Shown here: positions 55,268 to 62,347 of the stretch, one piece after another
How the letters are laid out: every line of letters starts with the position of its first letter
How positions within the stretch are numbered: the first letter of the stretch is position 1
DNA from: Streptomyces sp. Edi4
GTDB lineage: Bacteria; Actinomycetota; Actinomycetes; Streptomycetales; Streptomycetaceae
Reading direction: 5' to 3'
DNA: 64,000 bases
NCBI RefSeq assembly: GCF_040253615.1
Contig: NZ_JBEJGY010000004.1
Span: 124,001 to 188,000, forward strand
Program-made: the position numbers and the translations under genes
The notes under the pieces: model-generated
Databases searched by the model: none
What the model was told of the DNA's origin: nothing
The model's input: the letters and a program-made list of their open reading frames with translations, nothing else

Positions 55268-55488
55268 CGGCTCCCCCGGACTTCACGGTCGACCGGTCCG
55301 AGGCCACGCATGCCCGGCATACCGGGCCCCTCGGAATCCCCGGACGCAGGCACGGTGCGGTGCATGCCAGGGGCCACCGGACCCGCCATGCGTCCCACGG
55401 CATAGGACACGGCCGTCAATGACACGAGCAGCACGACGAACGCCCATAAGACCGGGGGGACGAAAAAAACACGCTTCGACTTCTCCAT
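55264..55488 (-). CDS. Small membrane protein with Met-rich tail, first gene of the copper operon
   Basis: A 74-aa protein with one transmembrane helix (about residues 8-32, FFVPPVLWAFVVLLV) and an extracytoplasmic tail rich in Met, His and Gly (PGMHR, PGMPGMRG) that could bind Cu(I). Its end overlaps the copA start by four bases. Small proteins of this kind precede copA in other actinomycetes. It may deliver copper to or regulate the pump; no function is proven. Confidence 0.8.
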   Translation of the reverse strand: MEKSKRVFFVPPVLWAFVVLLVSLTAVSYAVGRMAGPVAPGMHRTVPASGDSEGPGMPGMRGLGPVDREVRGSR

Positions 55489-55493
55489 GCGTC

Positions 55494-55515
55494 CATACGG
55501 TAGGGGGGTACCCGA
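55494..55515 (-). promoter_or_regulatory. Possible CsoR-type copper operator
   Basis: CATACGGTAGGGGGGTACCCGA lies within 30 bases of the copper operon's first start codon. A G-tract flanked by TA and facing CCC (GGTAGGGGGGTACCC) is the general build of CsoR operators. The site is imperfect and the exact consensus cannot be checked here. Confidence 0.4.
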
Positions 55516-56043
55516 CCAATGACCCGGCCGGGGTGTGTGACAAAAAACTTGGCTGTTGTCGGGAACCGGAGGACTCCGCCACCCGACTCTCTATAATTGG
55601 GCATCCCCAGCCGTTTCGAAATATCGAGCTCCGGATCGCCCTGAACGATATCGCCGGTGGAGGGTCAACTCGATTGCCAGGGCGCTGAAATCAGCCATCC
55701 ATGCCACGTCAAGATTCGTCCGAGAGGGCTGGAACCAGCAGTCGCTGTCAGCCGACTTGTCGAATAGGGAGCCCGTCCTCTGCTCCGCGCACACGCACCG
55801 GCACCATCCATCGGTGTCGCGATCCGCATGCCCACCTGGCATGTTCCACAACCGGCTGCCCGGACACCCGTCTCGAATGTTCGACCTTCAATGAAGAAGT
55901 GAACGATTCTTGCAACCCGCTCGCAAGCCAGTCCGAAAACGAGGGGCGAGAGCTTGTGGCTGGCGACGGATGTGAGCCACGATCCCGGGGTGAGCCGCCG
56001 TCCTGTTTCAGGGGGACGGATTCTTAGGGGGAATCGTTCCGCA
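55516..56043. promoter_or_regulatory. Divergent control region between copper operon and isonitrile cluster
   Basis: About 530 bases without a convincing gene and with lower GC than the flanks (AT-rich around 55,595-55,660 and 55,890-55,920). It must contain the promoter of the rightward isonitrile cluster. No clear operator was found. Short frames on both strands lack codon bias. The cluster's first gene has AGGGGGA eleven bases before its ATG. Confidence 0.5.
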
Positions 56044-57447
56044 ATGCCTGCAGTGAATTCGCCATCTGCTCCGTCCCGTCAGCGCCTCGGGTTGCCGCTC
56101 CTGGTCCTGGCCGCCGCGCAACTGGTCATCTCACTCGACTACAACATCGTGTACGTCGCTCTTCCCAGCATCGGCAGCACGCTGGGCTTCTCGGGACAGG
56201 ATCTGCAATGGGTGGTCAGCGCCTACGTGGTGACGACCGCCGGGTTCCTGCTGCTCGGCGGCCGAGCCACGGACCTGCTGGGGCGGCGCAGGGTCTTCAT
56301 CGCGGCCGCGCTGGTGTACGCGCTCTCCTCCCTGGTGGGCGGGCTTTCGGAGTCCCCAGGCGTCTTGGTCGCGGTGCGCGCGGTCCAAGGCATAGGCGGT
56401 TCGCTCCTGTTCCCCGCCGCTCTCTCCCTCATCAACACCCTGTACGAGGAAGGCCCCCGCCGTAACCGGGCGCTGGCCGCGTGGGGCGCCGCCGGGGCCG
56501 GCGGGCTCTGCTTCGGATCGCTGCTGGGCGGCGTGCTCGTCGACGCCTTCGGCTGGCCCGCGGTGTTCCTCGTCAACGTCCCGCTGGCCGGGGCCATCGC
56601 CTTGGCCGGAACGTTCCTCTTCCCCGCGGACGCTGCCCTGACCCGGCAGCGGGACTTCGACCTGCCGGGCGCACTGACCGCCACGGCGGGCATCACGCTG
56701 CTCGTCTTCGTCCTGATCCATGCGCCGGAAGCCGGGTGGAGCAGCCGGGGCGTCCTCATCTGCGCGGCTCTCTCGGTGATCTCGCTGTCCCTGTTCGTCC
56801 TGGTCGAGACCCGCAGCCGCGCCCCGCTGACGCCGGGGCACTTGTTCCGCCATCGCGGTCTGCTCGGCGCCATGGCGCTGACCGCGCTGTTCAGCGCCAC
56901 GTTCAGCTCGCTGCCGTACTTCTTGACCCTCTACTTCCAGACGGTGCACGGCTACAGTGCGATGGCCACCGGGGCCGCGTTCCTCGTTCCGGCGCTCGTC
57001 GTGGCCGCCGGGACGAAAGCCGGCGAGAGAGCCGTGGCCGCGCTGGGTGTGCGGCTCATGCTGCTGGCCGGCATGGCGACCGGCGCGGTCGGCGCCCTGC
57101 TGCTCGCCGTCGCGTTCAGCGCGGACGGTTCCTACGCGCGTCTGCTGCCCGGGATCGTGCTGCTCGGCCTCGGACAGGGCGCCACCTGGACGGGCATGTG
57201 GATAGCGGCCGCCACCGGCGTGCCGGACCAGGACCAGGGCATCGCGTCGGGCCTGGCCTCGACCACCCTCCAGATCGGCAGCGCCGTGGGCCTTGCCGTC
57301 CTGGTGGCTGTCGCCGGCACGGGCAGCCACGACCTGACGGCCGCCGGTCTGCTGGACGGAGTTCGTGGCGCCGCATATGTGATCGCGGCCGGAATCGGTC
57401 TCGGCGCTGTGGCTCTGCTGCCCTTTCCACGGCGTGCGGACGTCTGA
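56044..57447 (+). CDS. MFS exporter, DHA2 (14-helix) family, first gene of isonitrile cluster
   Basis: The 467-aa protein has about 14 transmembrane helices with DHA2 marks: LDYNIVYVALPSIG in helix 1, the motif A loop GGRATDLLGRRR, and motif C-like GSLLGGVLVDAFGW. It is a probable proton-driven exporter of the lipopeptide product, or less likely an importer of its copper complex. The start at MPAVNS is chosen because of AGGGGGA upstream; an in-frame extension of 30 codons looks noncoding. A 91-base gap separates it from the KAS III gene, same strand. Confidence 0.92.
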   Translation: MPAVNSPSAPSRQRLGLPLLVLAAAQLVISLDYNIVYVALPSIGSTLGFSGQDLQWVVSAYVVTTAGFLLLGGRATDLLGRRRVFIAAALVYALSSLVGGLSESPGVLVAVRAVQGIGGSLLFPAALSLINTLYEEGPRRNRALAAWGAAGAGGLCFGSLLGGVLVDAFGWPAVFLVNVPLAGAIALAGTFLFPADAALTRQRDFDLPGALTATAGITLLVFVLIHAPEAGWSSRGVLICAALSVISLSLFVLVETRSRAPLTPGHLFRHRGLLGAMALTALFSATFSSLPYFLTLYFQTVHGYSAMATGAAFLVPALVVAAGTKAGERAVAALGVRLMLLAGMATGAVGALLLAVAFSADGSYARLLPGIVLLGLGQGATWTGMWIAAATGVPDQDQGIASGLASTTLQIGSAVGLAVLVAVAGTGSHDLTAAGLLDGVRGAAYVIAAGIGLGAVALLPFPRRADV

Positions 57448-57538
57448 GCGCGCCCGCTTCCCCTCTCTCTCCTACAACCGTTCCTTACCCGTCACCCCAG
57501 ACATCCCTTCACGCATGCCGGGAGACCCAGGAGCTCTT

Positions 57539-58633
57539 GTGTCCAGCACTCTCGACCGACCCCTCAGCCTGCCCGCACCTGCCACCGCCTCACCGCGCGA
57601 TCGTGCTGCCATTCTGTGCGGGCTCGCAGGCTGGCTCCCGCCACGTGTCGTGACCAACCAGGAGCTCTCCGAACGGCTCGACACCACCGACACCTGGATC
57701 CGCTCCCGTACCGGAATCAGCCGCCGCCACTTCGCCGAACCCGGCCAGGCCACCTCCGACTTGGCCGCGGAGGCAGGCCGGCGAGCCCTGCGGTCCGCGG
57801 GTGTGGACGCCGTGGACGCCGTCGTCGTCGCCACCACGACCCCGGACCGTTCCTGCCCGGCGACCGCCCCCCTCGTGGCCGACCGTCTCGGCCTGACCGG
57901 AGCAGCGGCGTTCGACATCAGCGCCGTATGCACCGGGTTCGTCTACGGGCTGGCCACGGCCGCCGGCCTCATCGCGGCCCGGGTGGCCGAACGCGTCCTG
58001 CTGATCGGCGCGGACACCTACTCCACGATCGTCGACCCGGACGACCGGACCAACGCGATCATCTTCGGTGACGGCGCAGGTGCGGTCGTCCTGCGCGCCG
58101 GCCACGCCGGTGAACCCGGCGCCGTCGGCCACTTCGACCTCGGCAGCGACGGCGCGGGCGAGGAACTGATCATGGTGGCGGCGGGCGGTTCACGGCAGCG
58201 CTCGGCCTCCGCCCCCACCGCCGCACAGGACCACTACTTCGCCATGCGCGGCAAGGAGGTCTTCCGGCACGCGGTCACCCGCATGACGGCCTCAGCCCGC
58301 ACGACGCTGACGCTCGCCGACAGCAAGCCCGACGACATCGACCACCTCGTCCCCCACCAGGCCAACCTGCGCATCCTGCGCTCGGTGGCGGAGGACCTCG
58401 GAGTGCCCCCGCAACGACTGGTGACCAACGTCGAGTCGGTGGGCAACACCGGCGCCGCGTCCATCCCGCTCGCCCTGGCCGACGCGGCCGCCCAGCACAC
58501 CATCCACGCGGGCGAACGCGTGCTGCTCACCGCCTTCGGCGGCGGGCTCACCTGGGGGTCCTGCCTCCTGACCTGGCCCGCTCTCACCCGGACCGACCAC
58601 CCGCACGACACAGGAGGAACGCAGGAGCCATGA
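57539..58633 (+). CDS. 3-oxoacyl-ACP synthase III (KAS III / FabH-like)
   Basis: The 364-aa thiolase-fold enzyme has the catalytic triad Cys131 (DISAVCTGFVYG), His273 (HLVPHQAN) and Asn303 (VGNTGAAS). KAS III enzymes condense an acyl-CoA starter with malonyl-ACP. The gene overlaps the ACP gene downstream by ATGA, so that ACP is its likely partner. The start is GTG, after AGGAG; the first ~20 residues are a Pro/Ala/Ser extension. In this cluster it may build the short beta-keto or enoyl chain that becomes the isonitrile-bearing acyl group. The described sco core can use a free fatty acid, so the pair may alternatively give an unusual chain length. Role inferred from context. Confidence 0.92.
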   Translation: MSSTLDRPLSLPAPATASPRDRAAILCGLAGWLPPRVVTNQELSERLDTTDTWIRSRTGISRRHFAEPGQATSDLAAEAGRRALRSAGVDAVDAVVVATTTPDRSCPATAPLVADRLGLTGAAAFDISAVCTGFVYGLATAAGLIAARVAERVLLIGADTYSTIVDPDDRTNAIIFGDGAGAVVLRAGHAGEPGAVGHFDLGSDGAGEELIMVAAGGSRQRSASAPTAAQDHYFAMRGKEVFRHAVTRMTASARTTLTLADSKPDDIDHLVPHQANLRILRSVAEDLGVPPQRLVTNVESVGNTGAASIPLALADAAAQHTIHAGERVLLTAFGGGLTWGSCLLTWPALTRTDHPHDTGGTQEP

Positions 58634-58866
58634 CCACCACCTACGACCAACTGGTCGACATCGTCACCAAACTGCACGACGCGCCGCGCGACCGGATCAA
58701 CCCCGATGCCACCTTCGCCCAGTTGGACGTCGATTCTCTGACGATGGTCGAGATCAGCATGCGCATCGAGCGTGAACTCGGCGTCCACATCGACGACAAC
58801 GAGCTCGAGGAAGACCTCACACTCGGCGCGACCACCGAGCTCATCGACGCCAAGCTCGCCCAGTAG
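58630..58866 (+). CDS. Acyl carrier protein paired with KAS III
   Basis: A 78-aa ACP with the phosphopantetheine attachment Ser36 in [12 protein letters not shown] and acidic helices 2 and 3. It overlaps the KAS III gene by four bases and has AGGAG just ahead, so the two are translated together. It is distinct from the second carrier (62,090-62,347), which belongs to the sco core. Probably carries the growing or incoming acyl chain for the KAS III. Confidence 0.93.
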   Translation: MTTTYDQLVDIVTKLHDAPRDRINPDATFAQLDVDSLTMVEISMRIERELGVHIDDNELEEDLTLGATTELIDAKLAQ

Positions 58867-58910
58867 CCCCGCTCACCACCGCCATCAGTTCCCTACCGAG
58901 AGCAGGAATC

Positions 58911-59795
58911 ATGCAGATCGAGGAAGTCATGGGCACGGACATCGGCGTCACGGTCGACGGGTTCGACTACGCGGCCGCCGGCGCCGAGGACATCGACGCC
59001 GTCAAGGCGGCCGTCTACACCAAGAAGATCGTTGTCCTGAAGAACCAACACCTGGCGCCCCGGCAGTTCCTGGAACTCGGCCGGCGCTTCGGCCGTCCCG
59101 AGACGTACTACGAGCCGATGTACAAACACCCCGAGGTCGAGGAGATATTCGTCTCCTCCAACGTGCCCGAGGACGGCAAGCAGATCGGCGTGCCGAAAAC
59201 CGGGAAGTTCTGGCACGCCGACTACCAGTTCATGCCGGACCCCTTCGGTCTGACGTTCATCTACCCGCAGGTCGTTCCCGAGAAGAACCGGGGGACCTAC
59301 TTCATCGACATGGGCAAGGCGTACGGACGGCTTCCCGAGGACCTGAAGAAGGAGGTCGCGGACACCTTCTCCCGGCACTCGGTGCGCAAGTACTTCAAGA
59401 TCCGGCCCTCGGACGTCTACCGGCCGATCTCCGAGATCATCGAAGAGGTCGACACGAAGACCCCGCCGGTCGTCAAGCCCAGCACGTTCATCCACCCCAT
59501 GACCGGCGAGACGGTCCTGTACATCAGCGAGGGCTTCACCGTCGGCATGGAGGACGGGGACGGCGAACCGCTGGAGGGCGACCTGCTCCAGCGCCTCTTC
59601 GAAGCGACCGGCCAGCTCGACGACACCTTCGAGCACCCCAACATCCACCTCCAGACCTTCGAGAAGGGCGACCTCCTGGTCTGGGACAACCGCAGCTTGA
59701 TCCACCGCGCCCGGCACACCACCACCCCGGAGCCAACCGTCTCCTTCCGGGTGACCGTGCACGACACGCACAAGCTCTACGACAGGGCTGTTTGA
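58911..59795 (+). CDS. scoE: Isonitrile-forming Fe(II)/2-oxoglutarate oxidase, ScoE homologue
   Basis: The 294-aa TauD-fold enzyme is a close match to ScoE of Streptomyces coeruleorubidus, which turns the N-carboxymethyl (glycine-derived) amine of a 3-amino acid into an isonitrile by two oxidations with loss of CO2. Visible residues: iron ligands His102, Asp104 (WHADYQF) and His265 (LIHRARH); 2-oxoglutarate-binding Arg280; substrate pocket Tyr66, Tyr67, Tyr71, Lys163 and Arg165. All of these fall at a constant offset of 30 from the published ScoE numbering as I remember it. The scoD gene begins one base after its stop. It is the signature gene of isonitrile lipopeptide clusters (Rv0097 in Mycobacterium tuberculosis). 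Confidence 0.96.
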   Translation: MQIEEVMGTDIGVTVDGFDYAAAGAEDIDAVKAAVYTKKIVVLKNQHLAPRQFLELGRRFGRPETYYEPMYKHPEVEEIFVSSNVPEDGKQIGVPKTGKFWHADYQFMPDPFGLTFIYPQVVPEKNRGTYFIDMGKAYGRLPEDLKKEVADTFSRHSVRKYFKIRPSDVYRPISEIIEEVDTKTPPVVKPSTFIHPMTGETVLYISEGFTVGMEDGDGEPLEGDLLQRLFEATGQLDDTFEHPNIHLQTFEKGDLLVWDNRSLIHRARHTTTPEPTVSFRVTVHDTHKLYDRAV

Positions 59796-59796
59796 G

Positions 59797-60333
59797 ATGC
59801 GGGCGCCCCTCCAGCACAGCCCGCCCGCTCAGGACTACGCCAACGACGACGAGCTGCTGCCACAGGTTCTGCGGCCGTACAAGGCGCACTGCAAGTACCT
59901 GCGGTCGGCAGCGGTGAGCACCCGGTCCAGCCTCGTGTCCGCACGCTGCGAACTGGCCATCCCGGAGTCCTGCTACATCGACGACACCGGCCATCTCAAC
60001 GCCGTCGAAGTCAACATCAGCTACAACCAGATGATGTATTACACCGTCGCGAAGGCGGTGAAAGAGGGACTTCTTGAGGAGTTCGCCGGCTGGACCCTTG
60101 ACGACTACTGGCGCCATCAGCTGCCGGACATCCTGATCGCCCGCTTCAGCGGCAGCTTCCGGCGCCCCATCAACGCCCGTTCCTTCTTCGGTGAGATCGA
60201 GTTCTTGTCCGTGGAGCGGCGCTCGCCGGGCGGAGAACCGCTGCTCGTCGCCGAGACCGCCTACCGGTACTGGGACGACAGAGGCGGGCGCTGCGACGGC
60301 AGCGTGAAACTCGCCTTCGTCAACGCCCCGTAG
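59797..60333 (+). CDS. scoD: FcoT-type thioesterase, ScoD homologue
   Basis: The 178-aa hot-dog-fold protein matches FcoT (Rv0098)/ScoD by length and by segments such as LRSAAVSTRSSL, LNAVEVNISYNQMMYY and RFSGSFRRPINARS. In sco-type clusters it acts on the enoyl chain carried by ScoB, promoting addition of glycine to the beta carbon and releasing the 3-(carboxymethylamino) acid that ScoE oxidises. The conserved Asn/Tyr-rich helix is intact. The gene is separated from scoE by one base and is followed by a 119-base gap with a strong hairpin before scoC. Confidence 0.93.
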   Translation: MRAPLQHSPPAQDYANDDELLPQVLRPYKAHCKYLRSAAVSTRSSLVSARCELAIPESCYIDDTGHLNAVEVNISYNQMMYYTVAKAVKEGLLEEFAGWTLDDYWRHQLPDILIARFSGSFRRPINARSFFGEIEFLSVERRSPGGEPLLVAETAYRYWDDRGGRCDGSVKLAFVNAP

Positions 60334-60355
60334 ACGCGCGGCGGTTCATCACCGC

Positions 60356-60383
60356 GTGCCGCCGCCGCGTCCGGCGGCGGCAC
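60356..60383 (+). promoter_or_regulatory. Strong hairpin between scoD and scoC
   Basis: GTGCCGCCGCCG and CGGCGGCGGCAC form a perfect 12-bp stem with a CGTC loop, 23 bases after scoD. There is no T-tract. It could be an attenuator or RNA-stability element that sets the ratio of upstream to downstream gene products. Confidence 0.75.
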
Positions 60384-60389
60384 GCCCCC

Positions 60390-60428
60390 CGGCAGACCGA
60401 CCCGGCAGACCGACCCGGCAGACCGAGA
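60390..60428 (+). repeat. Three tandem 13-bp units before scoC
   Basis: CGGCAGACCGACC is repeated twice exactly and a third time with the last bases changed (CGGCAGACCGAGA). The units fill the space between the hairpin and the ribosome site of scoC. They may be slippage products or a binding array. Confidence 0.85.
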
Positions 60429-60452
60429 GCAGCACGAGAGGCAGACCCGACC

Positions 60453-62048
60453 ATGGCCGACCCGTCCGCGCCCGGGACACCCGGCGAACGGCTGCACCAC
60501 CCTCAGCTCAAGACCCTCGTCGATACGGCACGTTTCCACGCCGCGCACAGTCCACTGGTCACCGCTGTCACGTGCGAGAACCGCGACCTCACGTACGCCG
60601 AACTGCACCGGGAGAGCAGCCGCACGGCCCATGCCATCCGCGGCGCCGGCGCGGCGCCAGGGGCTCGCGTCGCCTATCTGGGCAAGGAGTCCGAGCACTA
60701 CTACGAGATCCTGTTCGGATGCGCCAAGAGCGAGACCGTCCTCGTGCCGATCAACTGGCGGCTGACCGCCCCCGAGGTCAGCCATATCCTCCAGGACTCG
60801 GGAACTGAACTCCTTTTCCTGGAAGAGGAGTTCGCCCCCGTCCTTGAGCGGCTGCCTGATACCGCGTTGCCGAAGACGGTGGTCAGGCTGGGCACGCAGG
60901 ACGGCTTCGTCGCCTGGAAGGCGGACCACCCGGACACCGAACCCGCCTCCTCGCCCACCCCCGACACACCTGTCGCGCAGCTCTACACGAGTGGGACCAC
61001 CGGCCTGCCCAAGGGCGTCGTCCTGGCCCACCGGAGCTTCTTCGCCATCCGCGACGCCCTGGCGAACGGCCAACTCGACTGGATCGACTGGCGAGTCGGC
61101 GACGTAGCCCTGGTGGGCATCCCCGGATTCCACGTCGGCGGCCTGTGGTGGGCCACCCAGAACTTCAACGCCGGCGTCACCGTGGTCGCGATGCGCGCCT
61201 TCGTCCCCCGTGAGGCGATCGACCTCATCCGTGACAAGGGCGTCACCACCGCCTGCGTGGTCCCGGCCATGCTGCGCATGATGCTGGCCGAGCCCGGCGT
61301 GCGGCCGGAAGACTTCAGCACGCTCCGCAAGATCGTCTATGGCGGCTCGCCGATCTCCGAGGCTCTCCTCGAGGAGAGCCTGGCCATGTTCGGCAGCGAG
61401 TTCGCCCAGATCTACGGCCTGACCGAGACCGGCAACACCGCCGTGTGCCTGCCGCCCGCCGACCACGTCCCCGGCCACCGCCGCATGAAGGCCGCGGGCC
61501 ACCCGTATCCGGGGGTCGCCAGCCGGGTCATCGACGGGGACGGCAAGGAACTGCCGCCGGGTGCCGTCGGTGAGATCTGCCTGGCCACGCCGGCGCACAT
61601 GGTCGAGTACTGGGGGCTGCCCGGCAAGACCGCCGAGACCCTGGTCGACGGCTGGATCCACACCGGCGACGCCGGATACGTCGACGACGACGGTTACGTC
61701 TTCATTCAGGACCGCATCAAGGACGCGATCCTCGTCGCGGGCGAGAACGTCTACCCCGCCGAGATCGAGAACGCCCTGGAGCGCCACCCCGAAGTGGCCG
61801 AGGCGGTGATCGTGGGCGCTCCGGACGAACGGTGGGGCGAGAAGGTCCACGCCTTCGTCGTGCCCGTGGCCGGGCAGGAACCCTCCCCACGGGATCTGCA
61901 CAGGTTCCTCGTGGACCGTCTGGCCGCCTTCAAGCTGCCCGCCGCCTACGAGTTCATCGAGCACGTCCCGCGCAACCCCAGCGGCAAGATCCTGCGCCGG
62001 GAGCTGCGTGACCGCTTCTGGAGCGACGCCGACCGCAAGGTCAACTGA
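60453..62048 (+). CDS. scoC: Acyl-AMP/acyl-ACP ligase, ScoC (FadD10-like) homologue
   Basis: The 531-aa member of the adenylating enzyme superfamily has the phosphate loop LYTSGTTGLPKG, the aromatic/YGLTETGN motif, the hinge region DRIKDAILVAGENVYPAEIE and the catalytic lysine in NPSGKILRR. In isonitrile lipopeptide pathways this enzyme adenylates the fatty acid (for example crotonic or a longer enoic acid, and later the beta-amino/isonitrile acid) and loads it onto ScoB. It corresponds to FadD10 (Rv0099), which transfers to ACP rather than CoA. The gene follows the hairpin and repeats after scoD and precedes scoB by 41 bases. Confidence 0.94.
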   Translation: MADPSAPGTPGERLHHPQLKTLVDTARFHAAHSPLVTAVTCENRDLTYAELHRESSRTAHAIRGAGAAPGARVAYLGKESEHYYEILFGCAKSETVLVPINWRLTAPEVSHILQDSGTELLFLEEEFAPVLERLPDTALPKTVVRLGTQDGFVAWKADHPDTEPASSPTPDTPVAQLYTSGTTGLPKGVVLAHRSFFAIRDALANGQLDWIDWRVGDVALVGIPGFHVGGLWWATQNFNAGVTVVAMRAFVPREAIDLIRDKGVTTACVVPAMLRMMLAEPGVRPEDFSTLRKIVYGGSPISEALLEESLAMFGSEFAQIYGLTETGNTAVCLPPADHVPGHRRMKAAGHPYPGVASRVIDGDGKELPPGAVGEICLATPAHMVEYWGLPGKTAETLVDGWIHTGDAGYVDDDGYVFIQDRIKDAILVAGENVYPAEIENALERHPEVAEAVIVGAPDERWGEKVHAFVVPVAGQEPSPRDLHRFLVDRLAAFKLPAAYEFIEHVPRNPSGKILRRELRDRFWSDADRKVN

Positions 62049-62089
62049 CCGGCACCCGCCACCCCGTGCGGCTACCAAGAGAGAACACC

Positions 62090-62347
62090 ATGCCTGAGCC
62101 CCTGACGCTGGACGCCTTCCGAGCGGATCTGGCGGAGTTCCTGCACCAGCGACCCGACGAGGTCGACCTGGAAGAAAACCCCCTGGACGTCGGCCTGGAC
62201 TCGCTGCGCATCACCACCCTCGCCGAGCGCTGGCGCGGCGCCGGCGCGGAGGTGAGCTTCGTCGAGCTCGCCGAACGCACCTCCTTCGGCCAGTGGTGGC
62301 AGCTGCTGTCCGAACGCCAGGCGGGAGCGGCGCATGCCGATGCCTGA
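62090..62347 (+). CDS. scoB: Acyl carrier protein, ScoB homologue
   Basis: An 85-aa carrier protein with phosphopantetheine Ser38 in NPLDVGLDSLRI. It corresponds to ScoB/Rv0100, which holds the acyl chain while ScoD adds glycine and presents the isonitrile acid to the NRPS. The start at MPEPLT has GAGAG upstream. Its last 14 bases overlap the start of the NRPS gene, so translation is coupled. Confidence 0.93.
   Translation: MPEPLTLDAFRADLAEFLHQRPDEVDLEENPLDVGLDSLRITTLAERWRGAGAEVSFVELAERTSFGQWWQLLSERQAGAAHADA

Noticed and set aside
53000..55405. 801-codon plus-strand frame opposite copA
   Set aside because: His/Gly/Arg-rich antisense shadow of the ATPase gene.
60261..62078. 605-codon minus-strand frame opposite scoC
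   Set aside because: Shadow of the ligase gene on the other strand, with no motifs.
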